Source: Xylophilus sp. GW821-FHT01B05
GTDB lineage: Bacteria; Pseudomonadota; Gammaproteobacteria; Burkholderiales; Burkholderiaceae_C
Length of the DNA stretch: 64,000 bases
Reading direction: 5' to 3'
NCBI GenBank assembly: GCA_038961845.1
Contig: CP152408.1
Location: 4,402,001-4,466,000, forward strand
Each line of letters starts with the position of its first letter. Within the stretch, counting starts at the first letter, position 1. Both the position numbers and the translations under genes were made by a program. Below, one piece after another: positions 54,574 to 63,690 of the stretch. The notes beneath the pieces were generated by a model, which made no database searches, was not told the origin of the DNA, and saw nothing but the letters and a program-made list of their open reading frames with translations.

Positions 54574-55632
54574 TCAATCAGTGCGCAGAGCCAGCAGCGA
54601 AACCACGCGCTCACGGCTGATTCCGGTCAGTGCCGGCGCCACTGATGCTACAAAACGATAGTCCGAACTGCTGGCATTGTCCCGGAACTCCCGGCTGAAG
54701 TCTGCGGCCCAGCTTGGCATCACGGCACCTCCCATCCCAGCTTCGCCGATCTCCGGCCTGTCAGCCGCATCCGCCAGCTCTCGGCTCACATCCTGCCGGG
54801 CCTGACGCACCCGCCCTTGTGCAGCAGCGACATCACGCAAGGCGCCATGAAGGTCATCCATCCGCCATTGCTCCGGGGTAACAGCCGATGCCACGGCCTG
54901 CGGCCGCACGAGATGCATTTGCCCTGCGGGATAGCGCATGCCTCCACCGCGTATGGCCAAGGTGCCACGCACTGCCTCCCACTGGGCCTCAGGCACGTCG
55001 AACAGCAGGTCACCTTGCTCATTGGCCGTGACCCGGATGCCTGCAGGAAACAAGGCGAGATCCATGTGCCGCACCTGTGCAGCGGAGGGCAGGGCCGGGT
55101 CCAACGTCACGGGAATAGCCTGTCGCCCAGCCCCCGCCACGGAAAAGAACAAGGTCTCTTGCGCCTGAGCCTGCAGGCTGTGCACGTCCAGGCCAGGAAT
55201 GCGAAAAGATTGGCGCGCCTGGCCGCGTGCACCAAACGCCAGTTGCCCGTCGAGGCTGCGTGCAGTGGCCTCACCTCGCTCATCCCAGCGCGCCACCAAT
55301 TCGTGCAAGGCTGCGTTCAGCGTGCCGTCTTCAGCACGCGAACCGCCGGCCAGTGCTCCCTTGATGGCCGTGCCCAGTACCTGCAACTTGCCGGCAACGT
55401 CCCCCAGAAAGTCCAGGGTCTGTTGAGCGCTGGCCAACTGCAGGTTGTAGCCTGGGTCCCAGGCGCGCAAGCCTTTGCGCACCGGCACGGCCACCGGTGC
55501 GCTAGTGTCCAGCACAGCGGACCGACGATCGATGGCCTTGCCCGTGATGGGGTGCGGCACAGACACGGCCCCGCCCGCATGGGCCGCGCGCTCAGGAACA
55601 AACCGGGTGGAGGCAGGCGACTCAACCTGCAT
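54574..55632 (-). CDS. Unrecognised protein at the end of the flagellar operon
   Basis: 352 residues, 19 bases after flgL and on the same strand. No family recognised. The N-terminal third has a helical stretch (WDPGYNLQLASAQQTLDFLG, then DVAGKLQVLGTAIKGAL) reminiscent of flagellin/FlgL heptads. The middle (IPGLDVHSLQAQAQETLFFS, VTLDPALPSAAQV) resembles a beta-rich flagellin insert, and the last third is helical again. There is no signal peptide or membrane segment. A hook- or filament-associated protein, or a chaperone for one, would fit the position; this is inference. Confidence 0.7.
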   Translation of the reverse strand: MQVESPASTRFVPERAAHAGGAVSVPHPITGKAIDRRSAVLDTSAPVAVPVRKGLRAWDPGYNLQLASAQQTLDFLGDVAGKLQVLGTAIKGALAGGSRAEDGTLNAALHELVARWDERGEATARSLDGQLAFGARGQARQSFRIPGLDVHSLQAQAQETLFFSVAGAGRQAIPVTLDPALPSAAQVRHMDLALFPAGIRVTANEQGDLLFDVPEAQWEAVRGTLAIRGGGMRYPAGQMHLVRPQAVASAVTPEQWRMDDLHGALRDVAAAQGRVRQARQDVSRELADAADRPEIGEAGMGGAVMPSWAADFSREFRDNASSSDYRFVASVAPALTGISRERVVSLLALRTD

Positions 55633-55651
55633 GATGTCGCAGCATGTGCAA

Positions 55652-56563
55652 TCAGATCACGTTGAACAAGGACAGGTTGCTGACCTTGGCATAGGCCTTT
55701 TGTGTAGCCTCAACCGCAATGGAGTAACCGTTGAGCCTGACAGCCGCATCTCCGTAGTCGAGCTGGCCAATCGTGATCGCTGCGTTCTTGTTGGACAGGC
55801 TCACATCAGCATGTGTGTCGTCCAGAGTCTGCAGGATATTGTGCTGGCCGCCGATCCGGGCGATCTGCGTGTTCACGCTGTTCAGGGCGACATCCATGCC
55901 ATCCAGGGCTGCCACCAGCTCCGCCCGGACAGCCGGATCGTTCACGTTCACCGTCGAGCTGCTCAGCGTGGCACTCACACGATCCAGCAGGTTGAGCAGG
56001 TCCTGCGCCTCGGGAAGGCTGACATTGGCCGCCTGCGTCACGCCATTGCCCACCACCACCGATTGCACGCCCAGGTTGCCGGTGAAGGTGTAGCGCGAAC
56101 CCAGCGGCTGCGCTGCGTCATAGCTGATGGTGGCAGTGTTGAGCGCTGTGCCCGAGAACACATAGCGCCCCTCCTGGTCACGACTGTTGGCCGTATAGAA
56201 GATGCTCTCACGCAGGGAGTCGACCGAGCTCGCCATGGCCTGCAGATCCTGCGGCACATTTGCTCCGTCGGAGGCCCACACCAACAGGTCTCGCACCTGC
56301 ATGACATCGCTCACAACCCCATCGAGCCTGGCCTCGTTCTGTTCCAGGCGCGATGACAGGGTTTCGATGTTCTTGCGGTACTGGTCGAGCGCTGCCTCTT
56401 CACGCTCCAGGCGCATCAGCCGCACCTGCGCAATGGGGTCATCAGAAGGCTTCAACAGGCGCTGGCCGGACGCCATCTGCTGCAGCACCGACCCGACCCG
56501 CTGGTTGGCCAGTTGCAGAGCAGCATTCATGGTGGTGTGGTACTGGGTACTCGCAATTCGCAT
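55652..56563 (-). CDS. flgL: Flagellar hook-filament junction protein FlgL
   Basis: 303 residues starting MRIASTQYHTTMN, with the flagellin-like N-terminal helix (MASGQRLLKPSDDP) and the C-terminal coiled-coil end (VEATQKAYAKVSNLSLFNVI). AAAGGAG stands nine bases before the ATG; a start seven codons earlier is open but lies in the flgK end. FlgL is exported through the flagellar channel and joins FlgK to the filament. Length is normal. Confidence 0.94.
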   Translation of the reverse strand: MRIASTQYHTTMNAALQLANQRVGSVLQQMASGQRLLKPSDDPIAQVRLMRLEREEAALDQYRKNIETLSSRLEQNEARLDGVVSDVMQVRDLLVWASDGANVPQDLQAMASSVDSLRESIFYTANSRDQEGRYVFSGTALNTATISYDAAQPLGSRYTFTGNLGVQSVVVGNGVTQAANVSLPEAQDLLNLLDRVSATLSSSTVNVNDPAVRAELVAALDGMDVALNSVNTQIARIGGQHNILQTLDDTHADVSLSNKNAAITIGQLDYGDAAVRLNGYSIAVEATQKAYAKVSNLSLFNVI

Positions 56564-56576
56564 GGTGATGACTCCT

Positions 56577-57944
56577 TTAGTCAAGCATGGCCAGCGTGCT
56601 GTCGAGCAACTGGTTGGCGACGGAAATCACCTTCATGTTGGCCTCGTACATGCGCAGGTACTGCATCAGGTTGATGGCCTCTTCATCTTCGCTGACGCCG
56701 CTGGTGGATTTCCAACTCTCCTCGGCCTGATTGCGCACCGTGGTCGAGGTGGAAAGCGCCACCTGGTTCTTCTGGCTGTCCATCGCCAGGCGACCGACCA
56801 ATTGGGCGTGCGCATCGCTCAGCAGAACACTGCCAACCGAAGTCAGCGTTACGGGCTGCTCTTTCAGCGCAACCAAGGCCAGCAGGTTGCTGCTGTCCCC
56901 CGGCAGGGTGGCACTACCGGAGAACGCCAGGTCCTGCGCCAGCACGCCGCTGCGAACTTGCATGATGCCGCTGGTGGGTGCCGTATCGAATAGCGGCGAT
57001 CCGGCCGAACCGTCCAGCGCGAAACCTGAGGCCAACTGGGTATTTACGCGGGTGGTGACCTGCTGCGCCATTTCCCGAATGGACTGCATGAGCGGCAGCA
57101 GCTCCTGGTTCTCGAAATCAGCCACCCCCCCCAGACTGCCCCCCAGGTTAGTGGCGGGCAAGGTGAAGGACTCCTTCACAAAACCCAGCTTGAGCGTCTG
57201 CGAGCCATCGGCATTACCTTGAAGGGAGAAGCTGCCGGCTAACGAACCGATCACCAACGGCTGCCCGCTGCGCAGCGACACACTGCGCGAGCCATCTGCC
57301 TGATCAACGACCTGAATGCCGATCAGGCCCGCCAGCTCGTCGATCTTGCGGTCACGCTCATCAATCAGGCCCGAGGGGTTGGCCCCCGTGCCATGCGCCC
57401 CTGCGATCTGCTCATTCAGGGCGGCGATGCTCGTGGTCAACGAATTGGCCTGAGCGACCATGGCCTCGCGTTGGCCAAAAACCGATGCGCGCTGGTTAAC
57501 CAGTAGTTGGTTGAGACTGTTGAAACGCTGGGCTAATGCATCGGCAGCGGTGATCACCTGTTGACGAAGGGGGCTGGACGTGGGCTCCACCGTCGCTGCA
57601 TTCAACGCAGCAAAGAAGGCATCCAGGCCGCTGTCGATGTTGGATGCGTCATTACCCATGACCGACTCCAACTGAGTCAGGTAGGGCTGCGCTGCGGAAT
57701 ACTGGCCGAGGCTCGACGCTGCCGCCCACATCTGCTGGCTTTTGTAACCATCGGCGAAGCGCAGCAAGGCCGACACATTCACGCCATTGCCCGGCGAGTT
57801 GGTGCTTCCCAGCCGCGATACCGCCGACAACAGAATGCCCTGGCGGGTGTAGCCGGGCGTCATGAGATTGGCCACGTTCTGGCTCGATACGCTCAGCGCA
57901 GCTTGGGCGGCCTGTGCGCCAGACAGGGCGATATTGGTGATCAT
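56577..57944 (-). CDS. flgK: Flagellar hook-associated protein FlgK
   Basis: 455 residues, at the short end for FlgK. The N-terminal ALSGAQAAQAALSVSSQNVA and NLMTPGYTRQ are the rod-hook-family motif, and the C-terminus (DEEAINLMQYLRMYEANMKV in part) is the matching helix. The shorter length is explained by a small D3-like middle. Its ATG overlaps the flgJ stop as ATGA. Confidence 0.94.
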   Translation of the reverse strand: MITNIALSGAQAAQAALSVSSQNVANLMTPGYTRQGILLSAVSRLGSTNSPGNGVNVSALLRFADGYKSQQMWAAASSLGQYSAAQPYLTQLESVMGNDASNIDSGLDAFFAALNAATVEPTSSPLRQQVITAADALAQRFNSLNQLLVNQRASVFGQREAMVAQANSLTTSIAALNEQIAGAHGTGANPSGLIDERDRKIDELAGLIGIQVVDQADGSRSVSLRSGQPLVIGSLAGSFSLQGNADGSQTLKLGFVKESFTLPATNLGGSLGGVADFENQELLPLMQSIREMAQQVTTRVNTQLASGFALDGSAGSPLFDTAPTSGIMQVRSGVLAQDLAFSGSATLPGDSSNLLALVALKEQPVTLTSVGSVLLSDAHAQLVGRLAMDSQKNQVALSTSTTVRNQAEESWKSTSGVSEDEEAINLMQYLRMYEANMKVISVANQLLDSTLAMLD

Positions 57945-58369
57945 GGGAGGGCTCCGCGCGCTGAAGGATCGAGAGGATCGACCGGGTCTTGCTTGGGATA
58001 GGCGACCGCAGTAGCGGCAGGCTTAAACGCTCCTGACAAAGGCGCCGAAGCAGCGGGCCCTGCCGTGCCCGGCAGCAATTGCCGCAGGATCACATCGGCA
58101 ATCCCGAACGCGTGCGGACTCGCCATGGAATCGGCCACCAGGGTGTCAGCCATGTCCAGCATGTCGTCGTTGACGCGGTTCTGAAACATGCCGTCCTCGC
58201 CCGCAAGCTCTCGCGTGCTGCGCCGCATCTGGCGCAGTACCTCGGCAATGAAGAAGCCCTCGAACTTGCGTGCGGCCTCTTCGATCCTGGCCCGCTGCAC
58301 GGGTTCCAGATCGGTAGAAGTCGTGCCACCTGAGTCGGTACTAGCAGCAGCATCGATGGATAGGGACAT
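57941..58369 (-). CDS. flgJ: FlgJ rod-binding protein, single-domain form
   Basis: 142 residues. The rod-binding domain is complete (ARKFEGFFIAEVLRQMRRST, FQNRVNDDMLDMADTLVADS, ILRQLLP), but the C-terminal glucosaminidase domain of about 150-190 residues that beta- and gammaproteobacterial FlgJ usually carries is absent. The rest is a Pro/Ala-rich tail. It can cap the rod but must rely on another enzyme to open the peptidoglycan. The stop overlaps the flgK start. Confidence 0.9.
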   Translation of the reverse strand: MSLSIDAAASTDSGGTTSTDLEPVQRARIEEAARKFEGFFIAEVLRQMRRSTRELAGEDGMFQNRVNDDMLDMADTLVADSMASPHAFGIADVILRQLLPGTAGPAASAPLSGAFKPAATAVAYPKQDPVDPLDPSARGALP

Positions 58370-58384
58370 GGCAAAGCCTCCGCG

Positions 58385-59515
58385 TCAGATCACGATCAGT
58401 TCGCCATCGATGGCACCGGCCTGGTCCAGCGCCTGCAGGATGGCCATGATGTCATCAGGCGAAGCCCCGATGCTGTTGATGCTGTCGACGATGGTCTGCA
58501 GGCTGGCGCCAGCGCGCAGATTGAACATGCGCCCAGACCCCTGGTCGACGCTCACCTGCGATTGGGGCACCACTTGCGTCTGGCCACGACCAAAGGCCGC
58601 GGGCTGGCTGACGGCAGGCTGCTCCGATATGACCACCTTCAGGTTGCCATGCGACACCGCGGCGGGCTTCACACGCACGCCTTCCGCGATGACCACGGTC
58701 CCGGTACGTGAGTTGATGATGACCTTGGGCACCTCCAGACCAACATCCACGCTCAATGCCTGCAAGGCGGCCACAAAGCTCACGCGCTGGGTTGGGTTGG
58801 TCGGTGCGATGACCTCGACGCTCGTCGCGTCATGCGCCGTGGCGATCTCGCCATAGCGGCGGTTTATGGCGGTCACGATGTTGGTCGCCGTTTGGAAGTG
58901 CGGGCGCCGCAGGCTCAGGCGCACCGTTGCTCCGGCGTCGAAGTCGCTCTCGATCTCGCGCTCTATGCTGGCCCCGTTCGGTATGCGCCCAGCTGTCGGC
59001 GTATTCACAGTGACGCTGGAGCCGCTGCTGCCCTGGGCGGCCAGGCCACTGACCACCAGGCTTCCCTGCGCCAGCGCATACACCTCACCATCTGCCGCCC
59101 GTAGGGGCGCCAGCAGCAGCACGCCGCCACGCAGGCTCTTGGCGTCCCCCATGGACGACACTGTGACGTCTATGGTCTGGCCCTTGCGGTAACCCGGAGG
59201 GAAGGTGGCGCTGACCATCACGGTTGCAACGTTCTTGAGCTTGGGGTCAGTTCGCTCGGGCAGCTTCACACCAAACTGCTTAAGCATGTTGATGACCGAC
59301 TGACCCGCGAACTTCACTTGCGTGCCATCGCCACTGCCGCGTAGGCCGACGACCACGCCGTAGCCAATTAGTTGGTTCTCTCGCACACCTTCCACATGGG
59401 TCAGATTGCGTAGCGCCTGCTCGGCTGCCCACACGGGGATGGGCAGGCAGCAGACCAGCCCGGCACAAAGGGCCAGTCGGCGAAGCAACAGGCGAAGGGG
59501 AGGCGATGTACTCAT
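58385..59515 (-). CDS. flgI: Flagellar P-ring protein FlgI
   Basis: 376 residues with a signal peptide (cut near PVWAAEQ). [21 protein letters not shown] in part and the C-terminal [20 protein letters not shown] in part are hallmark segments. It builds the periplasmic P ring. 11 bases separate it from flgH and 15 from flgJ. Confidence 0.96.
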   Translation of the reverse strand: MSTSPPLRLLLRRLALCAGLVCCLPIPVWAAEQALRNLTHVEGVRENQLIGYGVVVGLRGSGDGTQVKFAGQSVINMLKQFGVKLPERTDPKLKNVATVMVSATFPPGYRKGQTIDVTVSSMGDAKSLRGGVLLLAPLRAADGEVYALAQGSLVVSGLAAQGSSGSSVTVNTPTAGRIPNGASIEREIESDFDAGATVRLSLRRPHFQTATNIVTAINRRYGEIATAHDATSVEVIAPTNPTQRVSFVAALQALSVDVGLEVPKVIINSRTGTVVIAEGVRVKPAAVSHGNLKVVISEQPAVSQPAAFGRGQTQVVPQSQVSVDQGSGRMFNLRAGASLQTIVDSINSIGASPDDIMAILQALDQAGAIDGELIVI

Positions 59516-59526
59516 GGCATGCGGCC

Positions 59527-60201
59527 TCAGAAAGGCGCCAGGGGGCTGACAAAGAAGCGAGTAAGCCAGCCGGCAGAGTTGGCGTCCGCCAACGTGCCGC
59601 GTCCGGAGTAGGCGATGTTGGCATTGGCAATGCGCTGCGAGGACACCCGGTTGTCGGTATCGATGTCACCGGGCCGGACATAGCCATTCAGGCGGATAAA
59701 TTCTTCGCCCTGATTCAGGTAGAGGCTCTTCTCCCCCTGGATCAGCAACAGGCCATTGGGCAGCACGTTGTGCACGATCACCGTGATGGCGCCTTGCAGC
59801 GTGTTCTGTTGCGTGCTTGAGGAACTGCCGTTGAAGTCATTCTGGGACTCCAGGCCAATGTCGGTCTTGAGCGACTTTCCTGCGATTACCGCGGGGGCGA
59901 ACGACAGGCTGCTGCCCTTGCCAAACTTGGTGCCCGCCTGCTTGCTGGCCTGGGTGGTTTCCTGCAGCACCACGGTCAACACGTCTCCCGGCCTGAAGGC
60001 ACGACTGTCGGAAGTTAGTTGCCAAGGCACCTCGGAGCCGAACACTCCCCCAGCCCGTCCCTTTCGGGCCACTGCCGGATCGGGCAATGGGAAAGGCTCC
60101 ACATTGCGCGCCACAGGCGGCTCCGGCGGCGCCATGTTGGCACAACCCACCAACATGGTAGCCACCCAGCAGGCGCCAGCCAGCACAGCCGCGCGCAACA
60201 T
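59527..60201 (-). CDS. flgH: Flagellar L-ring lipoprotein FlgH
   Basis: 224 residues with a lipoprotein signal ([10 protein letters not shown], lipidated Cys20). [20 protein letters not shown] in part and [20 protein letters not shown] in part are typical. It builds the outer-membrane L ring. The ATG overlaps the flgG stop as TGATG. Confidence 0.96.
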   Translation of the reverse strand: MLRAAVLAGACWVATMLVGCANMAPPEPPVARNVEPFPLPDPAVARKGRAGGVFGSEVPWQLTSDSRAFRPGDVLTVVLQETTQASKQAGTKFGKGSSLSFAPAVIAGKSLKTDIGLESQNDFNGSSSSTQQNTLQGAITVIVHNVLPNGLLLIQGEKSLYLNQGEEFIRLNGYVRPGDIDTDNRVSSQRIANANIAYSGRGTLADANSAGWLTRFFVSPLAPF

Positions 60202-60989
60202 CAGCGTGCCGCCTGTGCAAGGTACTGCATCATGTTGTCCGCTGCGGACAACACCTTGGTGTTCATCTCGTAGGTCCGCTGGGCCGCGATCATGTCCACC
60301 ATCTCCTCGACCACCTGCACGTTGGAGCCTTCCAGCGTCCCTTGCTTGAGCTTGCCCAGCGCGTTCTCGCCCGGAATACCCTCGGCCGGGGCGCCGCTGG
60401 CCGCGGTTTCCTGGTACAGGTTGCCCCCCAGCGCCAGCAAGCCGGACGGATTGAGGAAATTCACCAGATTGATCTGCCCCAGTTCGTTCGGCGCCGTGGC
60501 TCCGGACACCGTGGCCGACACCATGCCGTTCTCGCCGATCGTTACCGCCGTGGCATTGGCCGGCACGGTGATCTCCGGCAACAAGGGCAGGCCCTGCGCC
60601 GTGACCAGACGGCCCTCGGCGTTGACCTGCAATTGGCCGGCGCGGGTGTAGGCGATGTCGCCGTTGGGCTGCTCGACCTGCAGAAATCCCAGCCCGACAA
60701 TGGCCACATCCAGCGACTGCCCGGTGGTCTGCAGCGGCCCGGAGGTGAAAGTCTTCTGCGTGCCCAGCAAGTGCGTGCCAGTCCCCAGTTGCACGCCCGA
60801 GGGCGTAATGGTGTTGTTGTCGCGCTGCGTGCCGGGCGGCCTCTCTACCTGGTAGAACAGGTCTTCAAACACCACGCGGTCGCGCTTGAAGCCGGTGGTG
60901 TTGACGTTGGCGAGGTTGTTGGCAATGGCCTGGAGCTTGGCATCCTGGGCCTGCACGCCGGTCTTGCTGATCCACATGGCGGGGTTCAT
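60201..60989 (-). CDS. flgG: Flagellar distal rod protein FlgG
   Basis: 262 residues; MNPAMWISKTGVQAQDAKLQ at the start, NNLANVNTTGFKRDR as the rod-family motif, and the C-terminal VQVVEEMVDMIAAQRTYEMN in part. Normal length. It overlaps the flgH start by one base pair pattern (TGATG), and flgF lies 52 bases upstream. Confidence 0.97.
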   Translation of the reverse strand: MNPAMWISKTGVQAQDAKLQAIANNLANVNTTGFKRDRVVFEDLFYQVERPPGTQRDNNTITPSGVQLGTGTHLLGTQKTFTSGPLQTTGQSLDVAIVGLGFLQVEQPNGDIAYTRAGQLQVNAEGRLVTAQGLPLLPEITVPANATAVTIGENGMVSATVSGATAPNELGQINLVNFLNPSGLLALGGNLYQETAASGAPAEGIPGENALGKLKQGTLEGSNVQVVEEMVDMIAAQRTYEMNTKVLSAADNMMQYLAQAAR

Positions 60990-61041
60990 GCTGTTCTCCT
61001 GAAATGGTTGCGTGTTAGCGGGGTCGGACGCATGCGCTGCG

Positions 61042-61782
61042 TCATTCGCGAATCAAACGATTGCCGGCATCAGCCATGGAGTCAGTGGCGCGGTAGAGCT
61101 TCATCTGGATCTCAAAGTCGCGGCTGATGCCCATCACCGCAACCATCTCTTCGACGGCCGAGACATTGCTGCCCTCCAGGAAACCGCCGCGCACCGTGAC
61201 CGTCTCATCGGCCGGCAACACATCGCCCGAGCGTGCAACGATCAGGCCGGCGAAGTTCTTGGTGACGGCGGCTGCCTCGGGTTTGACCAGCTTGAGCCGG
61301 TCCACGGGTTGCAGGTCTTGCTGGCCCGGTGCCTGCACCAGCACCGTTCCGTCGTTGGCAATCGCGACGCGCTGGTATGCAGGCAGCACGATGGGGCCGC
61401 CGTCGCCAAGCACGGCACGGCCGTTGACCGACAGCGCGCCTTCGGCACTGATGTCGAGGTGGCCGGCGCGGGTATAGGCCTCACCCGCCTGCCCGTCTTC
61501 CCCAGGTGACTCGACGGTGAAATAGCCCCGCCCAGAGATGGCGACATCCAGGTCTCGGCCGGTTTCACGTACGGCGCCTTCTCGAGCTGCCACCGCGTTG
61601 GCCTGTAGCTGACTCAGGTGGCGTGCGTCGTAGCCGTAACCTGGGACTTGCTGGCCGGTGGCCAGTTCCAGGTCGGCGCGAAAGCCGCCCGTCTCCAGAT
61701 TGGCCAGATTGTTGGCATGCACCTGCTGAGCGCGCAAGGCACGCTCAGCCCCACTCATGGTGGTGTAGATCAAGGCATCCAT
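61042..61782 (-). CDS. flgF: Flagellar proximal rod protein FlgF
   Basis: 246 residues. The N-terminal AEERALRAQQ-like stretch (GAERALRAQQVHANNLANLE) and the C-terminal VEEMVAVMGISRDFEIQMKL are the rod-protein ends. Eleven bases from flgE. Confidence 0.96.
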   Translation of the reverse strand: MDALIYTTMSGAERALRAQQVHANNLANLETGGFRADLELATGQQVPGYGYDARHLSQLQANAVAAREGAVRETGRDLDVAISGRGYFTVESPGEDGQAGEAYTRAGHLDISAEGALSVNGRAVLGDGGPIVLPAYQRVAIANDGTVLVQAPGQQDLQPVDRLKLVKPEAAAVTKNFAGLIVARSGDVLPADETVTVRGGFLEGSNVSAVEEMVAVMGISRDFEIQMKLYRATDSMADAGNRLIRE

Positions 61783-61793
61783 GGCAGCGGACC

Positions 61794-62999
61794 TCAGACT
61801 GCCTGCATCAGGGACTGCATCATCGCGCTGTGGGTTGATATAACCTTGGTATTGGCCTGGTAGTTGCGCTGTGCCGTCATAAGCATGACGAGTTGGGTCG
61901 ACATATCGACATTGGATTGTTCCAATGCGCCAGCGGTGAGCTTGCCGGTGATGCCAGTCCCAGGCGTCGAATACAGCGGCTCGCCGGTCTCCGACGAGGT
62001 CGCCCAGGCCGTGCCGCTGATGGGTACCAACGCGTCCTCATTGGGGAAGGTGGCTAGGGCTAGCGTGCCGGCACGCTGCTTCATGCCGTTGCTGTACACA
62101 CCAAGCACCGAGCCATCGGAGTCGATCTGCACACCGGTGAGCACGCCAGAGGCATAGCCGGTCGCCGCATTGGTCAACTCAGTGGTCGCGCCACCGAACT
62201 GCGTGCTGCCGGTGTAGTCGATATTGATCGCCAGCGCTGCGGCACCGGCCGGTGCGGCAATGGCCAGGTTGACCCCACCCGTCGGAGCCGTGAGCTGCCC
62301 TTCCGTGTTGAAGGTCAGGTTGGCCGTGTTGGCTTGCATCGTGCCGTCGAAGCCGTAGCGCACCGTGATGGCCCCCGGTCCGGTTTTCACGAAGTACTGG
62401 GTCACCGTGTGCTTGGAACCCAGTGAGTCGTACACGACCGAAGTCGAGGCACTGTTGTAGCTCAGCGGGTTGGCCTGGTCGAAGGCCGCGGTCGGCACGG
62501 TCCAGTCAGAAGACAGGTTGCCCACGTAACGCAAGCTGTCAGTGGCCTGCGCCGCAATCTGGCCGTCACGCAGTTTCAAGTTATCCATGGCGCCCAGCGC
62601 AGCCCCCTCCAATGGCCGACCCGCAGCATCGTAGAGCTGCCCATAGCCCTGCACATTGCGACCGGCGCTGTCCACGACATAGCCGTTCTTGTCTATGGAG
62701 AAGATACCGACACGGGTATAGGCCATCTGCCCCGCGCTATCGCGGGTGACGAAGAAACCGCGGCCCTCGATCATGGCGTCCATGCCGCGCCCCGTGGTCT
62801 GGGCGCCGCCGCCGATGCCAATGCTCTGCGTGATCGACGCCACCTCCGCGCCGGCAGGCTGGCTACCGGCATACATCGATGCGAAGTTGGCGCGACTCGA
62901 CTTGAAGCCGTAGGTGCCGGTATTGGCGATGTTGTTACTGATGGTCTCCAACTGATTGTTGATGGCGGAGATGCCGGACAGTGCGATATCGAAACTCAT
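61794..62999 (-). CDS. flgE: Flagellar hook protein FlgE
   Basis: 401 residues; MSFDIALSGISAINNQLETI and SNNIANTGTYGFKSSR at the start, and the C-terminal QLVMLMTAQRNYQANTKVIS. The length is normal for a hook subunit. Thirty bases separate it from the flgD stop. Confidence 0.97.
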   Translation of the reverse strand: MSFDIALSGISAINNQLETISNNIANTGTYGFKSSRANFASMYAGSQPAGAEVASITQSIGIGGGAQTTGRGMDAMIEGRGFFVTRDSAGQMAYTRVGIFSIDKNGYVVDSAGRNVQGYGQLYDAAGRPLEGAALGAMDNLKLRDGQIAAQATDSLRYVGNLSSDWTVPTAAFDQANPLSYNSASTSVVYDSLGSKHTVTQYFVKTGPGAITVRYGFDGTMQANTANLTFNTEGQLTAPTGGVNLAIAAPAGAAALAINIDYTGSTQFGGATTELTNAATGYASGVLTGVQIDSDGSVLGVYSNGMKQRAGTLALATFPNEDALVPISGTAWATSSETGEPLYSTPGTGITGKLTAGALEQSNVDMSTQLVMLMTAQRNYQANTKVISTHSAMMQSLMQAV

Positions 63000-63029
63000 G
63001 ATGAAGTCCTTTCAACGGATCGGATGGTG

Positions 63030-63686
63030 TTAGCTACTGCGGCCCAGGAAACCAGTGATGTCGGCGGTGGTCACCGTGCCGGCCGAGGTGACATCCACTA
63101 CCGGCGAGCCATCGGCGGCAAACCGCAGGCCGGTAATCTTCCCAGTCACTTCGGCGCTGAGAGTGGTTCCCTCCGCCGTCTCCAACCCCAGGCCGTACTC
63201 GCCTGCGGGCAGCCCAAGAGTCACCGGATCGATATCGAACGTAAGCTTTCCTGCGGCGCGCGGGCCGAGCGAAGTGCGGTGTACCTGTCCGTCGGAGCCG
63301 GTCAGCACCAGCGTCAGGTCCGAGGTGTTGGTGTCCAGGGTCGCGCTGGCCTGCACGACCTGGTCCGACAGCTTTACGCTACTGCTCTTTACCGTCACGG
63401 TAGACCCAACCTGGTTCCCCATGGCCAGTACCTGCAGACTGAACAGCATGCTGCTGGTGGCACTGTTCTGGCTGACCAGTTGCTGCAGGGCCTCTGTCTG
63501 GCTGAGCTGGTTGAGCTGAGTCACGAACTCGCTCGGGTCCGTCGGCTCCAGCGGGTTCTGGTTCTTGATCTGGGCCACCAGCAGCTTGAGGAACATGTCC
63601 GACATGCCGGCCGAACTGTTCGCCGAGACTGCAGTGGCTGTGGCATTGCTGCTAGCCAGCGATGCAGTGGATGAAGTGGTTTCCAT
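63030..63686 (-). CDS. flgD: Flagellar hook cap protein FlgD
   Basis: 218 residues. The N-terminal FLKLLVAQIKNQNPLEPTDP and EFVTQLNQLSQTEAL are the FlgD signature; the rest is the FlgD Ig/tudor-like part. The start METTSS is chosen, five bases after the flgC stop; an upstream extension would overlap flgC. Confidence 0.95.
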   Translation of the reverse strand: METTSSTASLASSNATATAVSANSSAGMSDMFLKLLVAQIKNQNPLEPTDPSEFVTQLNQLSQTEALQQLVSQNSATSSMLFSLQVLAMGNQVGSTVTVKSSSVKLSDQVVQASATLDTNTSDLTLVLTGSDGQVHRTSLGPRAAGKLTFDIDPVTLGLPAGEYGLGLETAEGTTLSAEVTGKITGLRFAADGSPVVDVTSAGTVTTADITGFLGRSS

Positions 63687-63690
63687 GGAC

